Both the position numbers and the translations under genes were made by a program. Below the pieces are notes generated by a model. It saw only the letters and a list, made by a program, of their open reading frames with translations. It had not been told where the DNA came from and did not search any database. Shown here piece by piece: positions 53,318 through 62,708 of a DNA stretch of 64,000 bases; the stretch's first letter is position 1, and every line of letters begins with the position of its first letter. Location: positions 121,647-185,646 of the forward strand of contig NZ_CANLRP010000002.1 in the NCBI RefSeq assembly GCF_947493425.1, in the 5' to 3' direction. Source of the stretch: an uncultured Microscilla sp. GTDB taxonomy: Bacteria > Bacteroidota > Bacteroidia > Cytophagales > Microscillaceae.

Positions 53318-55192
53318 GTGAAGATAACCAAAGCAATTTTTTGTATCATTATTGGGTTTTTGGGTACAGTTACTGCCCAAACACTGCCCAACGATTCCTG
53401 GCAAAAAACGCAAGCCAAGGGCAAAGGTACAATCACTGTACTGTGGCACGACACCAAACCCTTTCATTATTATGATGAAGCAGGCAAGCATACTGGCATC
53501 GATCATGACCTGATGGTAGCGATGACACGTTTTGTTGAAGCCAAATACAAGGTAAAACTTGACATACACTGGCACAAAGCCCAAACCTATGCCGAATTTT
53601 ATAACAATATAAAGGATGGAAGTGGAGGCATATTTGGAGCTGCGGCATTCTCAATTACTCCTGAGCGTAAAAAAGTCATGCGTTTTTCGCCAACTTATAT
53701 GCCCGATATTGAAATTATTGTGTCACACCCTGAGTTGCCCACTTTTAACAGCATAGGGGAGTTGATCAACTCTCCTGATTTTACAAAGTATACGGCTGTT
53801 TCGGTCAAAAATACCACCTTTGACAAAAGCCTTGTAGCCCTCAAAAACAAGTTAGCCCCCAACTTGTCAGTAAAGTATGTGACCAATACCCACGAGATTG
53901 TTCAAACGATCAACCAAAACCCCTATCACTTTGGCTACATACATTTGCCCATATATGCCTTGGCGCTAAAAAATGGCTTACGTCTGAAACGCCAAAAACT
54001 TTTACAGATTCAACGGGAAGGGTATGCAGTGATGTATCCACTAAAAAGTGACTGGGAAAAGGTGATAGATGAATTTTTTAATAGTGCTGAGTTTAAACCC
54101 TTGATTAACAAGATTACCAAACAACATGTAGGCGCGCAGGTAAAAGACCTGATATGGGATGTATCGGCAAAAAACAATAAAGAACTTGCTTTGCTTACCA
54201 AAGAAAATGAGCTGCAAAGCCTACGCCTAAAGAAAAATCAACTAGAGATAGAACAAAGCAAACTGCGTTTAGAACGACAGGCTTTTTACCAGGTAATGCT
54301 CATTGTAGGGGTGGTGATTATACTTATTCTGGGGGTCGTGCTTTATAGTCGTTATCAGATCAAGCAAAGAAGTAATCAAGCATTGCGGGACAAAAATACT
54401 GAAATAAAAAAACAGCGGGATGAAATAGAACTCATGCATACCGAGCTCAAGGATAGTATTTCGTATGCACAACAAATTCAACAGGCAATGATGCCTCACC
54501 AAACCCGGCTTACTCAGGCATTTCCCGAAAATTTTGTTATTTACCGCCCCAAGGAGATGCTCAGTGGCAATTTTTATTGGCTCAATGATCGACAAAACTT
54601 AAAACTACTTGCCGTAGCCGATTGTGCCGGACGTGGAGTACCAGGGGCTTTTCTTACAATGATGGGTACTTTGATGCTCAATCATGTGGTAAGAGAGAGT
54701 AAGCGTACCACCCCACAAGATGCACTCACGTTGATGGATAAACTAGTGCAGCGTACCTTGACTTCTGATGCGGCAAACCTGGCCATTGATATTTCGCTGT
54801 GTTGCATAGATTACCACAAAAAAATAATCAAATTTACAGGTGCTCATAGTTCACTTTTTATAGTAAATAATGGTAGGTTAAAACAAATTAAAGGAGATAA
54901 ACATCCGGTAGGTAAAGGTTTGTACAATGCTCAAAACCCACTGACTATGAACTTGATTGAGTTTGAAGAGGGCGATGTACTGTATTTGTTAACCAATGGT
55001 TTTCAGAACCAACTTGGTGGGGATAATGGGCATAATAAAAAGTTCATGCTTCTCAGAATCAAAGATTTACTGGTAGAAATTAACAGTCAACCGTTGGAGG
55101 AACAAAAGCAACGTCTCGAAAATGAACTGGAAAAATGGCAAGGACAAAATGAACAAACGGACGATATTTTGATGTTGGGCGTACAGCTTTAG
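53318..55192 (+). CDS. Periplasmic-binding-domain receptor fused to SpoIIE-type phosphatase
   Basis: The 624-residue protein starts with GTG and a signal peptide (cleavage near VTAQT). Residues about 35-270 form a family-3 solute-binding-protein domain (ITVLWHDTKPFHYYDEAGKHTGIDHDLMVAMTRF...). A coiled coil (285-320), one membrane helix (about 323-345) and a second coiled coil (350-395) lead to a SpoIIE/PP2C-like phosphatase (about 400-624, VADCAGRGVPGAFLTMMG). Family members usually have GHG where this has GRG. This design couples an external ligand to a partner-switching output. The 3' end overlaps the convergent TonB gene by 4 bases. Confidence 0.9.
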   Translation: MKITKAIFCIIIGFLGTVTAQTLPNDSWQKTQAKGKGTITVLWHDTKPFHYYDEAGKHTGIDHDLMVAMTRFVEAKYKVKLDIHWHKAQTYAEFYNNIKDGSGGIFGAAAFSITPERKKVMRFSPTYMPDIEIIVSHPELPTFNSIGELINSPDFTKYTAVSVKNTTFDKSLVALKNKLAPNLSVKYVTNTHEIVQTINQNPYHFGYIHLPIYALALKNGLRLKRQKLLQIQREGYAVMYPLKSDWEKVIDEFFNSAEFKPLINKITKQHVGAQVKDLIWDVSAKNNKELALLTKENELQSLRLKKNQLEIEQSKLRLERQAFYQVMLIVGVVIILILGVVLYSRYQIKQRSNQALRDKNTEIKKQRDEIELMHTELKDSISYAQQIQQAMMPHQTRLTQAFPENFVIYRPKEMLSGNFYWLNDRQNLKLLAVADCAGRGVPGAFLTMMGTLMLNHVVRESKRTTPQDALTLMDKLVQRTLTSDAANLAIDISLCCIDYHKKIIKFTGAHSSLFIVNNGRLKQIKGDKHPVGKGLYNAQNPLTMNLIEFEEGDVLYLLTNGFQNQLGGDNGHNKKFMLLRIKDLLVEINSQPLEEQKQRLENELEKWQGQNEQTDDILMLGVQL

Positions 55193-55968
55193 TTCAAGGT
55201 AAATTTTATAGGGATAGTAAACTTGGTCTTTACAGCTACTCCTCTTTGTTTGCCTGGTATCCACTTAGGCGCAGTTTTTAATACTCGTATTGCTTCTTCG
55301 TTACATCCTGCCCCAATGCCTTTCAATACTTTGAAGTGGGTAAGGTTGCCCTCTCTTGTCACGATAAACTCCACGAAAACTTTGCCCTCTATACCCAGTT
55401 GACGGGCTTGAGTGGGGTATGCAAGGTTTTTAATCAAGTGCTTATAAAATAAATGATACCCTCCTACAGGTTGGGGGTGCTGCTCGATAAAAAGTGTACA
55501 GCCAATGATTTGACTACCCCCACAACTTATCGGAGGATCAAGCGAGTCAATGGGAGGGACAGGTAAGTCGCATGATACAATGTCAATGTCCTTCACTTCC
55601 TCTATTGTCAACTCCTTGGTTGGTGTGGGTACAAAAGGCGTAGGTAAAAGCTTTTGTCCAAGATCTTCTTCAGACTCAAACTTCTGATATTTCTTTATTT
55701 TTTTTATCTGGTGGTTTATGGGTACAATTACTGGAGAATGCACCACAGGTGCGGGTAAAAGCTGTAGAGCAATAGCTTCAGTTTGATCAGAGGCGGTTAT
55801 GTCAATAGGAGCTAGGGCTATTTGTATCTTCCATTCAAACGCCACTATAGTTACAAAACAAGCCAAGGTAAAACCTATAGAAAAAAACAGCCCCCCGTTT
55901 TCGGTAGGGCTGTTTATACTACGCGATTGCTTATTTATATCACTGGGTTTGTTCAGCTTATTTTCCAT
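55189..55968 (-). CDS. Energy transducer TonB, paralogue 1
   Basis: This 259-residue TonB-family protein has one N-terminal membrane helix (about residues 27-48) and a variable periplasmic linker. The C-terminal TonB domain is GGYHLFYKHLIKNLAYPTQARQLGIEGKVFVEFIVTREGNLTHFKVLKGIGAGCNEEAIRVLKTAPKWIPGKQRG. The linker is less Pro-rich than in classical TonB. Two extra Cys (SCDLP and SCGGSQIIGC) are unusual in a TonB linker. It lies just before a second TonB gene on the same strand, and about 5 kb from the two TonB-dependent receptors. Confidence 0.9.
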   Translation of the reverse strand: MENKLNKPSDINKQSRSINSPTENGGLFFSIGFTLACFVTIVAFEWKIQIALAPIDITASDQTEAIALQLLPAPVVHSPVIVPINHQIKKIKKYQKFESEEDLGQKLLPTPFVPTPTKELTIEEVKDIDIVSCDLPVPPIDSLDPPISCGGSQIIGCTLFIEQHPQPVGGYHLFYKHLIKNLAYPTQARQLGIEGKVFVEFIVTREGNLTHFKVLKGIGAGCNEEAIRVLKTAPKWIPGKQRGVAVKTKFTIPIKFTLN

Positions 55969-56057
55969 TGTTCAAAATAATATTGAGTGTTCAATCGTGT
56001 TTTTAGTGGTTGTTCAAACGCTTATTTTATGTATTACACTTTTACTGATTTTCGATT

Positions 56058-56741
56058 TTAACGCAAGCTAAACTTAATGGGTAGCGCACGACGCACTCGT
56101 ACTGGATTGCCTCGTTGCTTGCCAGGGTTCCATTTAGGGGCAGCTTTCAATACTCGTACAGCCTCTTCGTCGCAACCCGAACCTATTCCCTTCAATACTT
56201 TAATGTCGGTAAGGCTACCATCTTTCTCTACCACAAACTGGATGTATACTTTGCCATCTACTCCCATTCGGCGTGCTTGAGGAGGATATTTTAGGTTTTT
56301 TTGCACATATTTATAAAACGCAGGATAACCACCTTTGGGAACTGCTTTCACCTCTGAGGTTAAAAATATGGTTACATCTGGTTTTTCTTCTTTGATTACC
56401 GGAGGGTCTGTTTTTTTGAGCAAAACTGGTGGAGCTGGAGGTAAAGAATCGATTGGCTCAAACACTATAGCTATTGTATCCAGTATATCATCATCGTGTA
56501 CTTCTACTATTTCTGGTTGTTGGATCACTGCTGGAGGAGGCGGAGGTTTTACATCAGTGATAGGAATCTCTATCAATTCTTCAAAAGATTCATCTTCTGT
56601 AAATTCCACTTTTGTAATTTCTGCATACGATTTCCACTCAAAAGCTGAAATCACAAACAGACAAGTGATCACGAGCCCTATAGTGAAAAATAAACCTCTT
56701 TTGCGGGTCAAGTCTACTTGCGGGTTTTTTTTAGTTTCCAT
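56058..56741 (-). CDS. Energy transducer TonB, paralogue 2
   Basis: This 227-residue protein has one membrane helix (about residues 14-32), then an acidic and Pro-rich periplasmic linker (PITDVKPPPPPAVIQQPEIVEV) and a C-terminal TonB domain (GGYPAFYKYVQKNLKYPPQARRMGVDGKVYIQFVVEKDGSLTDIKVLKGIGSGCDEEAVRVLKAAPKWNPGKQRG). It is clearly related to paralogue 1 in both ends but with a different linker. The two are separated by 89 bases and could share a transcript. ExbB/ExbD are not in the window. Confidence 0.93.
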   Translation of the reverse strand: METKKNPQVDLTRKRGLFFTIGLVITCLFVISAFEWKSYAEITKVEFTEDESFEELIEIPITDVKPPPPPAVIQQPEIVEVHDDDILDTIAIVFEPIDSLPPAPPVLLKKTDPPVIKEEKPDVTIFLTSEVKAVPKGGYPAFYKYVQKNLKYPPQARRMGVDGKVYIQFVVEKDGSLTDIKVLKGIGSGCDEEAVRVLKAAPKWNPGKQRGNPVRVRRALPIKFSLR

Positions 56742-56988
56742 AGTGTTTAGTGTTTAAATACGGGTTAAAACTTAATGGGTAGTTAAGTAACTATTTTTTT
56801 AGTTGATATAATCAAAAAATAAACCCTTACCTTTTATCAAGTATAAGAGCTATTAGATTTGCTTACGATACAAATTAACTAAAAGTTTAATTGAAAAACT
56901 AATTTTTTAGTTATAAATATTGAAATAAGTAATTGTCAATTATTTATTCGCCCAATATTTAGCCAAGGATTTTGTCGGTATACAAAGG

Positions 56989-57696
56989 TTACTTACCAGG
57001 GTATTTAAACAATTGAGGGTTTACCTTTGCATTGGTTACAATATCGCTTTTTGTAAAATAAAGGGCTGAATACCCTGGTTTTTGCACGCGTTTTTTGTGA
57101 GAAAACCACCTACTGCCTACCTGCTTATAGTCATCATAATAGATGTATTGCCATAAATTTTTAGAACCTTTCTTTATTCCAAATTTTGTCTTGGTTATCC
57201 TCAACATCAATAGGTGGATATCAAAAAAAAGGTGTTCCACTGTTCCATTCTTTTGAATAGTCTTCAGTTGATGATACTCCTCACCTTTAACCTTAACAAT
57301 CCCCATATACTTTATTTTGTGTCCCTTCTTCTTGTAGTCAAGATAATAAGGCTGTAAAGATGGGCGCACAATATTGTTTTTGAGAAGCACAGTTTTTTCA
57401 TTGGCTTTTTTGTACCAAGAACGTTTGCCATCACTTACAGTAACGATGCCGCCAAAACCCTTGGTTGTTTGTCGCCAAGCATTTGGGTGCAAATGAGTTA
57501 CTTGATACGTTGATCGGCTATGAAGCGTTACCAAGAATAGTTTATAAGTAATAGAGCGCAACTGCCGCCACTGGTCTTTGCCTCCAATAGCTTTGAAATG
57601 TGCCTCCAGAATATCGTCAGCAGTTTGTGCCTGAGCAAATTGGCTGACTCCTAAGAACAGCGAGGTAAATAAAAAGAGTTGAAATGTTTTTTTCAT
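56989..57696 (-). CDS. LolA-like exported protein
   Basis: The 235-residue protein has a signal peptide (cleavage near FAQAQ). The body matches the outer-membrane-lipoprotein-sorting (LolA-like) fold: DDILEAHFKAIGGKDQWRQLRSITYKL, VTHLHPNAWRQTTKGFGGIVTVSDGKRSW and RSSLQPYYLDYKKKGHKIKYMG. The family carries lipoproteins or lipids across the periplasm in a beta-half-barrel. It is longer and more basic than classical LolA (about 180-200 residues), so a related periplasmic carrier is more likely. The spacer 56742-56988 upstream of the TonB pair holds nothing recognisable. Confidence 0.8.
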   Translation of the reverse strand: MKKTFQLFLFTSLFLGVSQFAQAQTADDILEAHFKAIGGKDQWRQLRSITYKLFLVTLHSRSTYQVTHLHPNAWRQTTKGFGGIVTVSDGKRSWYKKANEKTVLLKNNIVRPSLQPYYLDYKKKGHKIKYMGIVKVKGEEYHQLKTIQKNGTVEHLFFDIHLLMLRITKTKFGIKKGSKNLWQYIYYDDYKQVGSRWFSHKKRVQKPGYSALYFTKSDIVTNAKVNPQLFKYPGK

Positions 57697-57791
57697 GGTG
57701 TGTATTAGAGTTTATATAACTTGTTAAGTTAAGGAACTTATTCTATATAAATTCTATTTTACAGATAAAGGTATAGCCATTCGATCAGTTA

Positions 57792-58110
57792 CTTAGTAAC
57801 GTGCTCAAAATAAGTTTTTAGTTTTTAGGATAAATACGCGCAACTGACTGAGGCATTTAGCTATCGGTTTTGCGCTCAAGGCAACATCCGGGGGATGTTG
57901 AGCCAGACCGTGGGACGGTACTACGGGCAATAAAAACTTACAGTCCCGGCGGAATTGCCGGGGTAACGAAAGACAGTAAAGCGAACCGCAGAACGAAGTT
58001 CAAGCTCAGCGAAGGTAATTTATTCTAAATCGGACAGCTTCATTTCTTATCGGGGTTATTGTTAAGGGCTACGCCCGAAATCCCGTTCACGGGGCGAACA
58101 CGTTACTTAG
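57792..58110. repeat. 319-bp inverted-repeat element C overlapping the 58103 stop codon
   Basis: CTTAGTAACGTGCTC (57792-57806) and the complement of 58096-58110 (CTAAGTAACGTGTTC) match at 13 of 15 positions. The right arm includes the last codon and TAA of the transporter gene. The interior has GC-rich hairpins (CAACATCC...GGATGTTG at 57881-57899; CCGGCGGAATTGCCGG at 57954-57969). It also contains CTACGGGCAATAAAAA (57921-57936), shared with repeat copy A. The gap 57697-58102 holds no gene. Confidence 0.65.
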
Positions 58111-59653
58111 CCCAAACAGGCAATACTCCTCGTTGAATGTCAAATACATAAGGCAATACAGTATTGGCAAGCAATGCCAACAGCAATACTGCAATAAGGT
58201 TGAGCCAAATACCTACTTTCACCATTTGTGATACTTTGATATGCCCACTGGCAAACACTATAGCATTGGGGGGAGTAGCCATAGGCAACATAAATGCACA
58301 ACTAGAAGCTATGGTTACCGGAATGGTCATCCAGAGAGGGTTTTCGTTGAGCCCCACCGCTATACCCGCTACCACAGGCACCAGTACTGCCGTAAGCGCT
58401 ACATTGCTCATAATCTCGGTCATAAACAACATCAAGGCGATAAGAATCAGAAAAATCATAGGAATACTCAATGAACCACTCACCACGCCTACTCCATCGC
58501 CTATCACCCCAATAATCCCTACTTTAGACAAGGCTGTAGCCAGGCTTAAGCCCCCACCAAAAAGAAGTAAAATCCCCCAGGGTAAACGCTCAGTATCTTT
58601 CCATTCCAGCACAAATACCCCCTTTTTATAATCTACCGGAGTTACAAACAATGCTACAGTAGCCACCATAGCAATGGTAGCATCGGTGAGTTTCCAGGCA
58701 GGAAAAGCGTTATTCAAGGCATTTTTGAAAATCCAAGCCAACGCAGTGGTTAGAAACAATGCCAAAACTATACGCTCGGCTTTACTTACTTTGCCTAATT
58801 TAGCAAGTTCATCTTTAATCACTTGTTGGGCACCTTCAAAATTTCCCAACCGATTGGGGTACAGTATTTTTACCAAAAACAAATAAGTAATCCCTAACAA
58901 AACCAACATCAACGGAAACCCAAAAGCCAACCACCGGGCAAAGTCTATAGTATAGCCAAACTTTTCGTTAAGTATACCCGCCAATACTGTGTTGGGTGGC
59001 GTGCCTATAATGGTAGCAATGCCGCCAATATTTGCTGCATAAGCAATCCCCAACATCATAGACAGTGAAAAATAACGAGTGCCTTTGCTCAAGGGTTGGT
59101 TAGGTGCTTTGCTACGCAAAATCTCAATAACAGATACACCAATGGGCAACATCATTACAGTAGTGGCAGTGTTGCTGATCCACATGCTTAAGGCAGCAGT
59201 GGCCAGCATAAAACCCAGAATAATACCGTTGGCGTTGGTTCCAGTGAGGCGCACAATATTCAGGGCAATGCGCAAGTGTAATTTCCACTTTTCGAGGGCA
59301 AGGGCTAACATAAAACCTCCCATAAACAAGAATATAATAGGGTTGGCATAAGAGGCAGCTGCTTCTTTGATGGGTAATACACCTGCCAGTGGAAACAATA
59401 CGATGGGTAAGAGAGCCGTTACTGGCAAAGCAACTGCTTCAGTGACCCACCAAACGATCATCCAGGTGCCCACAGCCAAGGCATGAAAAGCAGGTACACC
59501 CAGAAATGGGGTTTCAGGTGTAACCCAGATAATGAGCAAAAAAAGTAAAGGGCCAGCAAAGAGTCCTAATTGTCGGCTTAAGGGAATGGCAGTATTCAAA
59601 TCAGTTGGTTTTAAATGAAAGGTCAATTTGATATTTAAAACCGTGAAATACAA
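58103..59653 (-). CDS. DASS/SLC13-family sodium-coupled anion transporter
   Basis: This 516-residue transporter has about 11-13 membrane helices. The DASS motifs are clear: the first SNT motif in MWISNTATTVMMLPIGVSV, the ANIGGIATIIGTPPNTVLAG segment, and the second loop in FMLPMATPPNAIVFASG. Members carry Na+ with di- or tricarboxylates, sulfate or phosphate, and the MATPPN form favours carboxylates. No ATG start is available before the first helix. TTG at 59653 is the furthest possible start, and in-frame TTGs at residues 10 and 19 are alternatives. The stop codon lies inside element C. Confidence 0.9.
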   Translation of the reverse strand: MYFTVLNIKLTFHLKPTDLNTAIPLSRQLGLFAGPLLFLLIIWVTPETPFLGVPAFHALAVGTWMIVWWVTEAVALPVTALLPIVLFPLAGVLPIKEAAASYANPIIFLFMGGFMLALALEKWKLHLRIALNIVRLTGTNANGIILGFMLATAALSMWISNTATTVMMLPIGVSVIEILRSKAPNQPLSKGTRYFSLSMMLGIAYAANIGGIATIIGTPPNTVLAGILNEKFGYTIDFARWLAFGFPLMLVLLGITYLFLVKILYPNRLGNFEGAQQVIKDELAKLGKVSKAERIVLALFLTTALAWIFKNALNNAFPAWKLTDATIAMVATVALFVTPVDYKKGVFVLEWKDTERLPWGILLLFGGGLSLATALSKVGIIGVIGDGVGVVSGSLSIPMIFLILIALMLFMTEIMSNVALTAVLVPVVAGIAVGLNENPLWMTIPVTIASSCAFMLPMATPPNAIVFASGHIKVSQMVKVGIWLNLIAVLLLALLANTVLPYVFDIQRGVLPVWAK

Positions 59654-59877
59654 ATTATCATAGTGCTATGTATATGCGCATAAATGTTTACTTCAGGTTG
59701 GTTTAGCTTGTATGTTTGCAAAGCAAAAAAACATACAAAGTGGACAAAAATTTGAACCTTGAAAAAAAACGTTTCTCAAAAAACTATACTTTTCAGGTTT
59801 CTGAAAACCTGGAAGTCATGACGAGTGCTTTTATCCAGAGCCAAGGTAAGACAACCCTGGTATTCCTTGCCTACCTT

Positions 59878-62616
59878 TTACTTTTTTGCCATTTTGTTGA
59901 TTGCATAAGATACTGATACCATAAAATAACGACCAATGGTTTGTACTTGACTTTCTTCTACATAGTTGAGATTACTGGTGCGGTCAATGCCTTGGTTACG
60001 ATTCAGAATGTCAAACGCAGTAAACTTCATTTGCAGGCGGTTTTTAAGCATAGATTTGGCAATTGAGGCACGCAGTACAGGTACAGTTTGCGCCCCATTC
60101 TGAAATGCTTCGCCAGTATATACCGATTGAGTAAAGGAGACTTCCAGGTTCCAGGTTTTGCCTATGTCCAAGTCTCCTTGTACATAGTAATCTTCTTGTA
60201 TGAAAGATCGGTTAAATCCTGCTGTTTCTGAATAAGTTGTCACATTTTGGCTAAACTTTGCCCCAATTCTGATATCCATTCGTCGTTTTTTGAAATTTTC
60301 CAGGCGTATATCTATCGAATGACGCTGGCGTTGTATGGTATTTTGAACGTCGTTTATAAAAACCAGCCCTTGGTTAAACATCCCGTTGACCTGAAGGTTG
60401 ACTTTGGCGTACATCCAGCGCAAAGGTGTATTAAAAGCTAAGTAGCCATTGGTATTGGCATCATAAGCCACATTTATTGGCGCCAATAGCTGATTAAGGT
60501 TGGCGTCGGTATTTACCTTATTCGTTATTTTGTTTTGTGTATAACGCCCCGCTAAGTTGGCCATGAACAGGGTGCCCGAAAACATGTCAAATGAATAATA
60601 AGCCAGCCGTAAACGGTGTACAAACTCTGCCGCTAAGTTGGGATTTCCCTGATAAATATTGGCAGGATTGCTATTGTCAACTACAGGTTGTAGTTGTTGC
60701 ATGCTTGGGGCTTGTATCAAAGTACGGTAATTAAAGCTCAGGTCACGGTTATTATCTATATTCCAGCGAAAACGCAAACTGGGCAATACATTCAAAAAGT
60801 GGCGGTTGATGCGGGTTTCGGAGGTAGTAATAACCCCGTTGAGCGACGAGTATTGTGCGCTGGCGCCTACAGTCAGGTTAAAGTTTTTGCGGTTATACAT
60901 CCAGCTTAGTGTGCCTTGGTCGTAGGTATAGTCGTTGTTGTAGCGGTTGCTTAAACTATCGAGGTAGTACTCAATGTATTGAGGGGGTTGGCTTATATCA
61001 TAAAAATCTTTGATTGAGGCATTGTTATAATTGTTACGATGATACTTTAGCTCCAGATATTTACCCTTGCCCAGTGGTTCTATAAATGCAGCTTGTAAAT
61101 CATAGTTATAGCGTTCATTATGCAAGGCTTGCCGTTGGCGAATGGCGGTGGCAGGCAAGCCCAACAGGGTTTGTACATTATTGAGTTGATCGTTGCCCTC
61201 AATATTTTGCAAGCCAACTTGCCCACTTAAAGTGAGCGAACGCCCTTTGGAGTTAAACCTTTTGCGGTATAGTGCCCGTACCTTCACCCCAATTTCCTGG
61301 CTGTTGCCCAATGTCTGGCTATTGGTGTTGTTTTGGGCAACACCTTCTTGAGTAGTTTCGCTTAAACTAACATTAGTATTGTTGCCCTGATTATACATTA
61401 TATCAGTTGATACCCGTAAACGTTGACTTTTGCTAAGTTTATGATCCAGTCGCAAGTTTAGTCGATTATTCCAGTTTTTGAGTACTCGGTTTTGTTGTGC
61501 GTTGGTCAGAAAACTACTAGAGTCTGAGAAAGTTTCGCGAAAAGAACGTTGGTTGATGTCGCTACGAATCGCATTGAAAAAGTAATTGGCATGTAGGCTG
61601 GTACGCTTGTTCAAATCTACATTCAGGTTGGCGCCTGCGGCACTGGTAGTGGCTAAAGCCTGGTTGTTGTTGAGCTGTAGCATAGCCCCCAAACCACTGC
61701 TACCATTAATGCTAATATTGCCCCCCTCGTTGCCCAAACTTTCTAGTCCTCCCATAAAATTGATATAATCCATAAAAGAAAAAGGGCGCTCATTGATATT
61801 ATTGGTAGTACCCAATAGCGAAAGTTGACTAGTAGCGTTAAAACGATTGAGGTTAAACTTGCCTTTGTAGTGATCATTGGTGCCATAACCTGCTGTTGCA
61901 TTGCCAAAATACCCTTGCTTATGATCCTTTTTCAGCTTAAGGTTGATAGTTTTTTCTCGGTTGCCATCGTCTACCCCTGTAAACTTCGACATCTCCGATT
62001 GGTCGTCAAATACCTGTACTTTGTCTATAGCATCTGCGGGTAGATTTTTGGTGGCAATTTTAGGGTCTTTGCCAAAAAACTCTTTGCCATCTACCAATAC
62101 CTTTTGTACCTCTTTACCTTGTGCTTTTATTTTTCCATTACGGTCTACCTCTATGCCTGGCAGTTGTTTGAGTAGCTTTTCTACATTTGAGTGAGGGGTT
62201 GTTTTAAAAGCTTGAGCGTTATATTCAATCGTATCTTTTTTGATCACAATAGGTATACGGTCTTCCTTAACTACTACCTCATCCAACAAAGCTTTGTCTT
62301 CTTGAAGCTGTACTTTGCCTACCTCATAGTTTTGCCTTTGGGCAATAGTCAAAGCTTTTTTAAAAGGCTTAAAACCAGTAAAAGACACTTGAAGTACATA
62401 CTTGCCTTGCTTTACCTTTTTTAGTAAAAAATTACCCTGAGTATCGGTAGTGGCAAACTTGGCAAGCAACGAATCGGGCGATGTCACCAATACTACAGTG
62501 GCTCCTGGCAACGCTTTGCCGTGAGCATCGCTAATTTTACCGTGAATATTTTGAGCCTGGGCACAAAGCCCCCAGCCTGTGAGCAATAGCCACAGGTATA
62601 TTGATAGATTGTTCAT
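59878..62616 (-). CDS. Outer-membrane beta-barrel protein with carboxypeptidase-regulatory domain
   Basis: The 912-residue protein has a signal peptide (cleavage near CAQAQ). A carboxypeptidase-regulatory-like domain (about residues 22-105, HGKISDAHGKALPGATVVLV) is followed by a reduced plug (TPHSNVEKLLKQLPGIEVDRNGKIKAQGKEVQKVLVDGKEFFG). The large barrel matches the outer membrane protein beta-barrel family (OMP_b-brl_3). The ATG at 62616 starts the signal peptide and is preferred over 62646. It is 93 bases from the upstream GLPGLI gene on the same strand, a common pairing in Bacteroidota. Substrate unknown. Confidence 0.93.
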   Translation of the reverse strand: MNNLSIYLWLLLTGWGLCAQAQNIHGKISDAHGKALPGATVVLVTSPDSLLAKFATTDTQGNFLLKKVKQGKYVLQVSFTGFKPFKKALTIAQRQNYEVGKVQLQEDKALLDEVVVKEDRIPIVIKKDTIEYNAQAFKTTPHSNVEKLLKQLPGIEVDRNGKIKAQGKEVQKVLVDGKEFFGKDPKIATKNLPADAIDKVQVFDDQSEMSKFTGVDDGNREKTINLKLKKDHKQGYFGNATAGYGTNDHYKGKFNLNRFNATSQLSLLGTTNNINERPFSFMDYINFMGGLESLGNEGGNISINGSSGLGAMLQLNNNQALATTSAAGANLNVDLNKRTSLHANYFFNAIRSDINQRSFRETFSDSSSFLTNAQQNRVLKNWNNRLNLRLDHKLSKSQRLRVSTDIMYNQGNNTNVSLSETTQEGVAQNNTNSQTLGNSQEIGVKVRALYRKRFNSKGRSLTLSGQVGLQNIEGNDQLNNVQTLLGLPATAIRQRQALHNERYNYDLQAAFIEPLGKGKYLELKYHRNNYNNASIKDFYDISQPPQYIEYYLDSLSNRYNNDYTYDQGTLSWMYNRKNFNLTVGASAQYSSLNGVITTSETRINRHFLNVLPSLRFRWNIDNNRDLSFNYRTLIQAPSMQQLQPVVDNSNPANIYQGNPNLAAEFVHRLRLAYYSFDMFSGTLFMANLAGRYTQNKITNKVNTDANLNQLLAPINVAYDANTNGYLAFNTPLRWMYAKVNLQVNGMFNQGLVFINDVQNTIQRQRHSIDIRLENFKKRRMDIRIGAKFSQNVTTYSETAGFNRSFIQEDYYVQGDLDIGKTWNLEVSFTQSVYTGEAFQNGAQTVPVLRASIAKSMLKNRLQMKFTAFDILNRNQGIDRTSNLNYVEESQVQTIGRYFMVSVSYAINKMAKK

Positions 62617-62708
62617 GGGAATATGGTATGGATGGTTAAGAAGCAAGCACCAATAAGATGCTCACTTCCAGTGTATATGGTATAATGGGTAAGGCGGGAG
62701 AAGGAGGG

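Noticed and set aside
59716..59916. 66-codon + strand frame overlapping the 3' end of the outer-membrane protein gene
   Set aside because: Needs a TTG start, overlaps the established gene on the other strand and shows no motif; the CAGGTTT...AAACCTG hairpin inside it is a small palindrome only.
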